A stretch of 64,000 nt of DNA from an uncultured Pelagimonas sp. (GTDB lineage Bacteria; Pseudomonadota; Alphaproteobacteria; Rhodobacterales; Rhodobacteraceae). The notes under the pieces were generated by a model that was given only the letters and a program-made list of their open reading frames with translations, did no database searches and had not been told where the DNA came from. Numbering within the stretch: the first letter of the stretch is position 1; every line of letters begins with the position of its first letter. The translations under genes and the position numbers were made by a program. Below, one piece after another: positions 61,720-64,000 of the stretch. The stretch spans positions 62,001 to 126,000 of the forward strand of contig NZ_CANMKO010000005.1 in NCBI RefSeq assembly GCF_947498515.1. The letters are read 5' to 3'.

Positions 61720-62553
61720 ATGGCAATTGTTGCACAAACCTCAAAGTACGGAAAAACAGGTCGCACTATCTTGGCCTGGGCGGTTGGGCTTCTGTTCTTC
61801 TTCCCAATCTTCTGGCTGGTCCTGACCAGCTTTAAAACAGATGCCGACGCGGTGAAGCCAGAGTTCCTATTCTTCTTCACGCCGACACTCGATAACTACC
61901 TGAACATGACCGAGAATTACGACTATTGGCGCTTTGCCAAAAACTCGGTGATCACGTCGGTATTTGCGACGGTCTTTGGCCTAGCAATCGGTATCCCCTG
62001 CGCCTACTCGATGGCGTTTAACCCAAGCCGCTCGACCAAAGACGTGTTGATGTGGATGCTGTCGACCAAGATGCTACCGGCCGCGGCTGTTCTCTATCCA
62101 ATGACGTTCCTCACCAAAAGCCTGGGCCTGTTTGACACCCACTTTATGGTCATTCTGGTGCTCTGCCTGATCAACCTCCCTATCGTGATTTGGATGTTGT
62201 TCACCTACTTCAAAGAGATCCCAAAAGAGATCATTGAAGCTGGCCAAATGGATGGGGTGAACACCTGGGGTGAAATCAAGGAAATCCTTATTCCGCTCGC
62301 TTGGGGGGGGATCGCGTCAACGGCTCTGCTTTGCTTTATCTTCTGCTGGAACGAAGCCTATTGGACGGTCCGTCTAACCACAATTGACGCCTCAACTCTC
62401 TCCAAACTCATCGAAGGTAACCGCGCACCAGAAGGTCTGTTCTTTGGACGCCTCTCCGCTGTCTCCGCGGCTGCCGTTGGCCCCATCATCGTGTTGGGCT
62501 GGTTCTGTCAAAAACAATTGGTCCAAGGTCTCACCTTTGGCGCCGTCAAGTAA
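61720..62553 (+). CDS. smoG: Sorbitol/mannitol ABC transporter permease
   Basis: 277-residue second permease, six helices, EAA loop IIEAGQMDGVNTWGEIKEI (EAG variant of EAA, as in several hexitol permeases) and the typical C-terminal KQLVQGLTFGAVK. ATG at 61720. 21 bp ahead of smoK. Partner of SmoF in the membrane. Confidence 0.92.
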   Translation: MAIVAQTSKYGKTGRTILAWAVGLLFFFPIFWLVLTSFKTDADAVKPEFLFFFTPTLDNYLNMTENYDYWRFAKNSVITSVFATVFGLAIGIPCAYSMAFNPSRSTKDVLMWMLSTKMLPAAAVLYPMTFLTKSLGLFDTHFMVILVLCLINLPIVIWMLFTYFKEIPKEIIEAGQMDGVNTWGEIKEILIPLAWGGIASTALLCFIFCWNEAYWTVRLTTIDASTLSKLIEGNRAPEGLFFGRLSAVSAAAVGPIIVLGWFCQKQLVQGLTFGAVK

Positions 62554-62574
62554 TTCCGAGAATAGGAAAAGATC

Positions 62575-63579
62575 ATGGGACGTATAGTACTTGAAAAGGT
62601 CACCAAGAACTTTGGCGACACACAGGTGATCCCGCCATTGGATCTGACCATCGAAGACGGCGAATTCGCTGTGTTTGTCGGACCCTCCGGTTGCGGTAAA
62701 TCCACGCTTCTTCGCTTGATTGCAGGGTTGGAGGAAACCACCTCTGGCAAGGTTCTCATCGACGATCAGGATGTTACCGAAATCTCTCCTTCAAAGCGCG
62801 GGCTTTCAATGGTTTTCCAAACCTACGCGCTTTATCCGCACATGACTGTTCGCAAGAACATTGCCTTCCCAATGCGGATGGCTGGCATGAGCGAAGAGGA
62901 GCAAAACAAGCGCATTAATGCGGCAGCTGAATCTCTGAACCTCACCGATTATCTGGACCGTAAACCGGGTCAGCTTTCGGGTGGCCAACGTCAGCGTGTG
63001 GCCATTGGCCGTGCCATTGTGCGCGATCCGTCTGCCTTCCTCTTTGACGAGCCATTGTCGAATCTTGACGCGGCCCTGCGGGTTGGAATGCGGCTTGAGA
63101 TCACTGAAATGCACGAGCGCATGCAGACGACAATGATCTATGTGACCCACGATCAGGTCGAAGCCATGACAATGGCCAACAAGATTGTTGTTTTGCAAGC
63201 TGGTGTCATTGAACAGGTCGGTAGCCCGCTTGAGCTCTATCACAAGCCCCGCAACAAGTTCGTTGCTGGCTTTATCGGCAGCCCCAAGATGAACCTGATC
63301 GAAAGCGACGAAGCGAAAAAGCATGGCGCGACAACCATCGGTATTCGCCCCGAGCATATCGCGGTTTCAGACTCTGATGGTATTTGGAAAGGCACCGTTG
63401 GCGTCGCCGAACACCTTGGCTCTGATACCTTCATCCACATCCATGGCATTGACGGCTGTGACCCATTGACTGTCCGCGCTGCTGGGGACGTTTCGTTCAA
63501 ACATGGCGACACTGTTTACCTGACACCGGACGAGACCCAGATCCACAAGTTTGACGATATGGGTCTGAGGATAGACTGA
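62575..63579 (+). CDS. smoK: Sorbitol/mannitol ABC transporter ATP-binding protein
   Basis: 334-residue MalK-type ATPase. Walker [10 protein letters not shown] (36-44), signature [14 protein letters not shown], Walker [14 protein letters not shown], switch His in [11 protein letters not shown], and a C-terminal TOBE region (about 235-330) that is shorter than in the fucose-cluster ATPase. Stop codon overlaps the dehydrogenase start by one base (TGATG), coupling import to the first catabolic step. Confidence 0.94.
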   Translation: MGRIVLEKVTKNFGDTQVIPPLDLTIEDGEFAVFVGPSGCGKSTLLRLIAGLEETTSGKVLIDDQDVTEISPSKRGLSMVFQTYALYPHMTVRKNIAFPMRMAGMSEEEQNKRINAAAESLNLTDYLDRKPGQLSGGQRQRVAIGRAIVRDPSAFLFDEPLSNLDAALRVGMRLEITEMHERMQTTMIYVTHDQVEAMTMANKIVVLQAGVIEQVGSPLELYHKPRNKFVAGFIGSPKMNLIESDEAKKHGATTIGIRPEHIAVSDSDGIWKGTVGVAEHLGSDTFIHIHGIDGCDPLTVRAAGDVSFKHGDTVYLTPDETQIHKFDDMGLRID

Positions 63580-64000
63580 TGCAATTGGCTGGAAAAACAG
63601 CCCTGATAACTGGTGCCGCCCGAGGAATCGGGCGGGCCTTTGCGGCGGCCTATCTGAACGAAGGGGCGCGTGTGATCATTGCTGATATTGATTACGAGCG
63701 GGCCGCACGCACCGCAAAAGACCTAGACCCCAAGAATGCCTTGGCGGTTGGAATGGATGTCACCGATCGCACCAGTATCGATGCGGCCCTAAGCGAAGCG
63801 GATCGCCACGGGTTTGGCGACATCGACATTCTGATCAATAACGCCGCTCTCTTTACCGCCGCTCCAATCATTGAGATTGAAGAAGCCGATTTTGCGCGCT
63901 GTTTCGACGTGAACGTAAAAGGCACTCTGTTTACCATGCAGGCCGTTGCAAAACAGATGATCGCGCGGGGACAGGGCGGCAAGATCATCAACATGGCCAG
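63579..64000 (+). CDS. smoS: Sorbitol (polyol) dehydrogenase, SDR family, cut by the window end
   Basis: First 140 residues of a short-chain dehydrogenase. The cofactor motif TGAARGIGRAF (near residue 11), Asp after the second strand (IIADIDY, NAD preference), NNAAL (about 88-92) and the SmoS-type stretch FDVNVKGTLFTMQAVAKQMI are visible; the Ser/Tyr/Lys active site lies beyond the window. Order and similarity point to SmoS, sorbitol to fructose oxidation (also galactitol). A mannitol dehydrogenase gene (smoM/mtlK) would be expected next. Confidence 0.9.
   Translation, partial: MQLAGKTALITGAARGIGRAFAAAYLNEGARVIIADIDYERAARTAKDLDPKNALAVGMDVTDRTSIDAALSEADRHGFGDIDILINNAALFTAAPIIEIEEADFARCFDVNVKGTLFTMQAVAKQMIARGQGGKIINMA

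Noticed and set aside
1-64000. CRISPR arrays, rRNA, tRNA, insertion sequences, prophage genes
   Set aside because: Looked for regularly spaced repeats, tRNA-like cloverleaf stretches and transposase or integrase frames; none found.

Overview
The window looks like chromosome (or a large replicon) of a marine alphaproteobacterium of the Roseobacter group (Rhodobacteraceae). This rests on family and gene-order resemblance: a smoEFGKS-type polyol operon like that of Rhodobacter, a form I aerobic CO dehydrogenase (cox) operon, many TRAP and ABC uptake systems, a non-pyrrolysine MttB-family methyltransferase beside a DMGDH/GcvT-type flavoprotein, and two copies of a GC-rich double-hairpin repeat of the kind seen between Rhodobacterales genes. 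Coding density is high, and genes within operons overlap by 1-8 nt (ATGA, GTGA, TGATG, TAATG junctions) again and again. I see no rRNA, tRNA, CRISPR array or insertion sequence.

Layout. 1-11.5 kb: a LysR regulator, then an IclR regulator with an aldo-keto reductase, divergent from a long operon (family 1 sugar ABC importer, two enolase-superfamily dehydratases, RhaM-type mutarotase, SDR, FAH hydrolase). Together these encode the non-phosphorylating L-fucose-type route to pyruvate plus lactate; no lactonase is visible. 11.5-20.8 kb: a 1067-residue self-sufficient reductive dehalogenase (corrinoid, two 4Fe-4S clusters, fused flavin/2Fe-2S reductase) divergent from a MarR regulator, followed by a peptide-type ABC importer. 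20.8-22.6 kb: a membrane-anchored LuxR-type regulator, a secreted proline-rich protein and a 760-bp stretch without a convincing gene but with a strong hairpin. 22.6-29.5 kb: an amino-compound catabolic set (Asp/Glu racemase-type enzyme, M24 hydrolase, diaminopropionate ammonia-lyase-type PLP enzyme, divergent Lrp/AsnC regulator) next to a TRAP transporter. 29.9-35.2 kb: an LpxL-like protein, then a translationally coupled kinase - divergent enolase paralogue - FAH hydrolase operon facing a LacI regulator across a perfect 16-bp palindrome.

35.3-40.6 kb: TetR regulator with an RND efflux pump. 40.6-45.8 kb: LysR, MttB-family methyltransferase and divergent FAD/GcvT demethylase-type protein, probably for methylated amines. 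45.8-54.4 kb: the cox operon: an MHYT-LytTR regulator (CoxC-like), coxM-S-L, then coxD-E-F, an unlisted 33-codon gene ending in KFPCC, and coxG. Two 14-bp direct repeats exactly 21 bp apart lie between the LytTR gene and coxM. 54.4-57.7 kb: MATE exporter and Kef-type antiporter. 58-64 kb: LacI regulator and the smoEFGK-S sorbitol/mannitol operon, cut by the window end.

The most promising material for new biology is the kinase/variant enolase/FAH operon (three normally conserved enolase active-region residues are changed), the tiny Cys-Cys protein inside the cox operon, and the fused dehalogenase with its own regulator and neighbouring importer. Together the genes describe a metabolic generalist living on algal sugars, polyols, methylated amines and halogenated organics, with CO as a supplementary electron donor.
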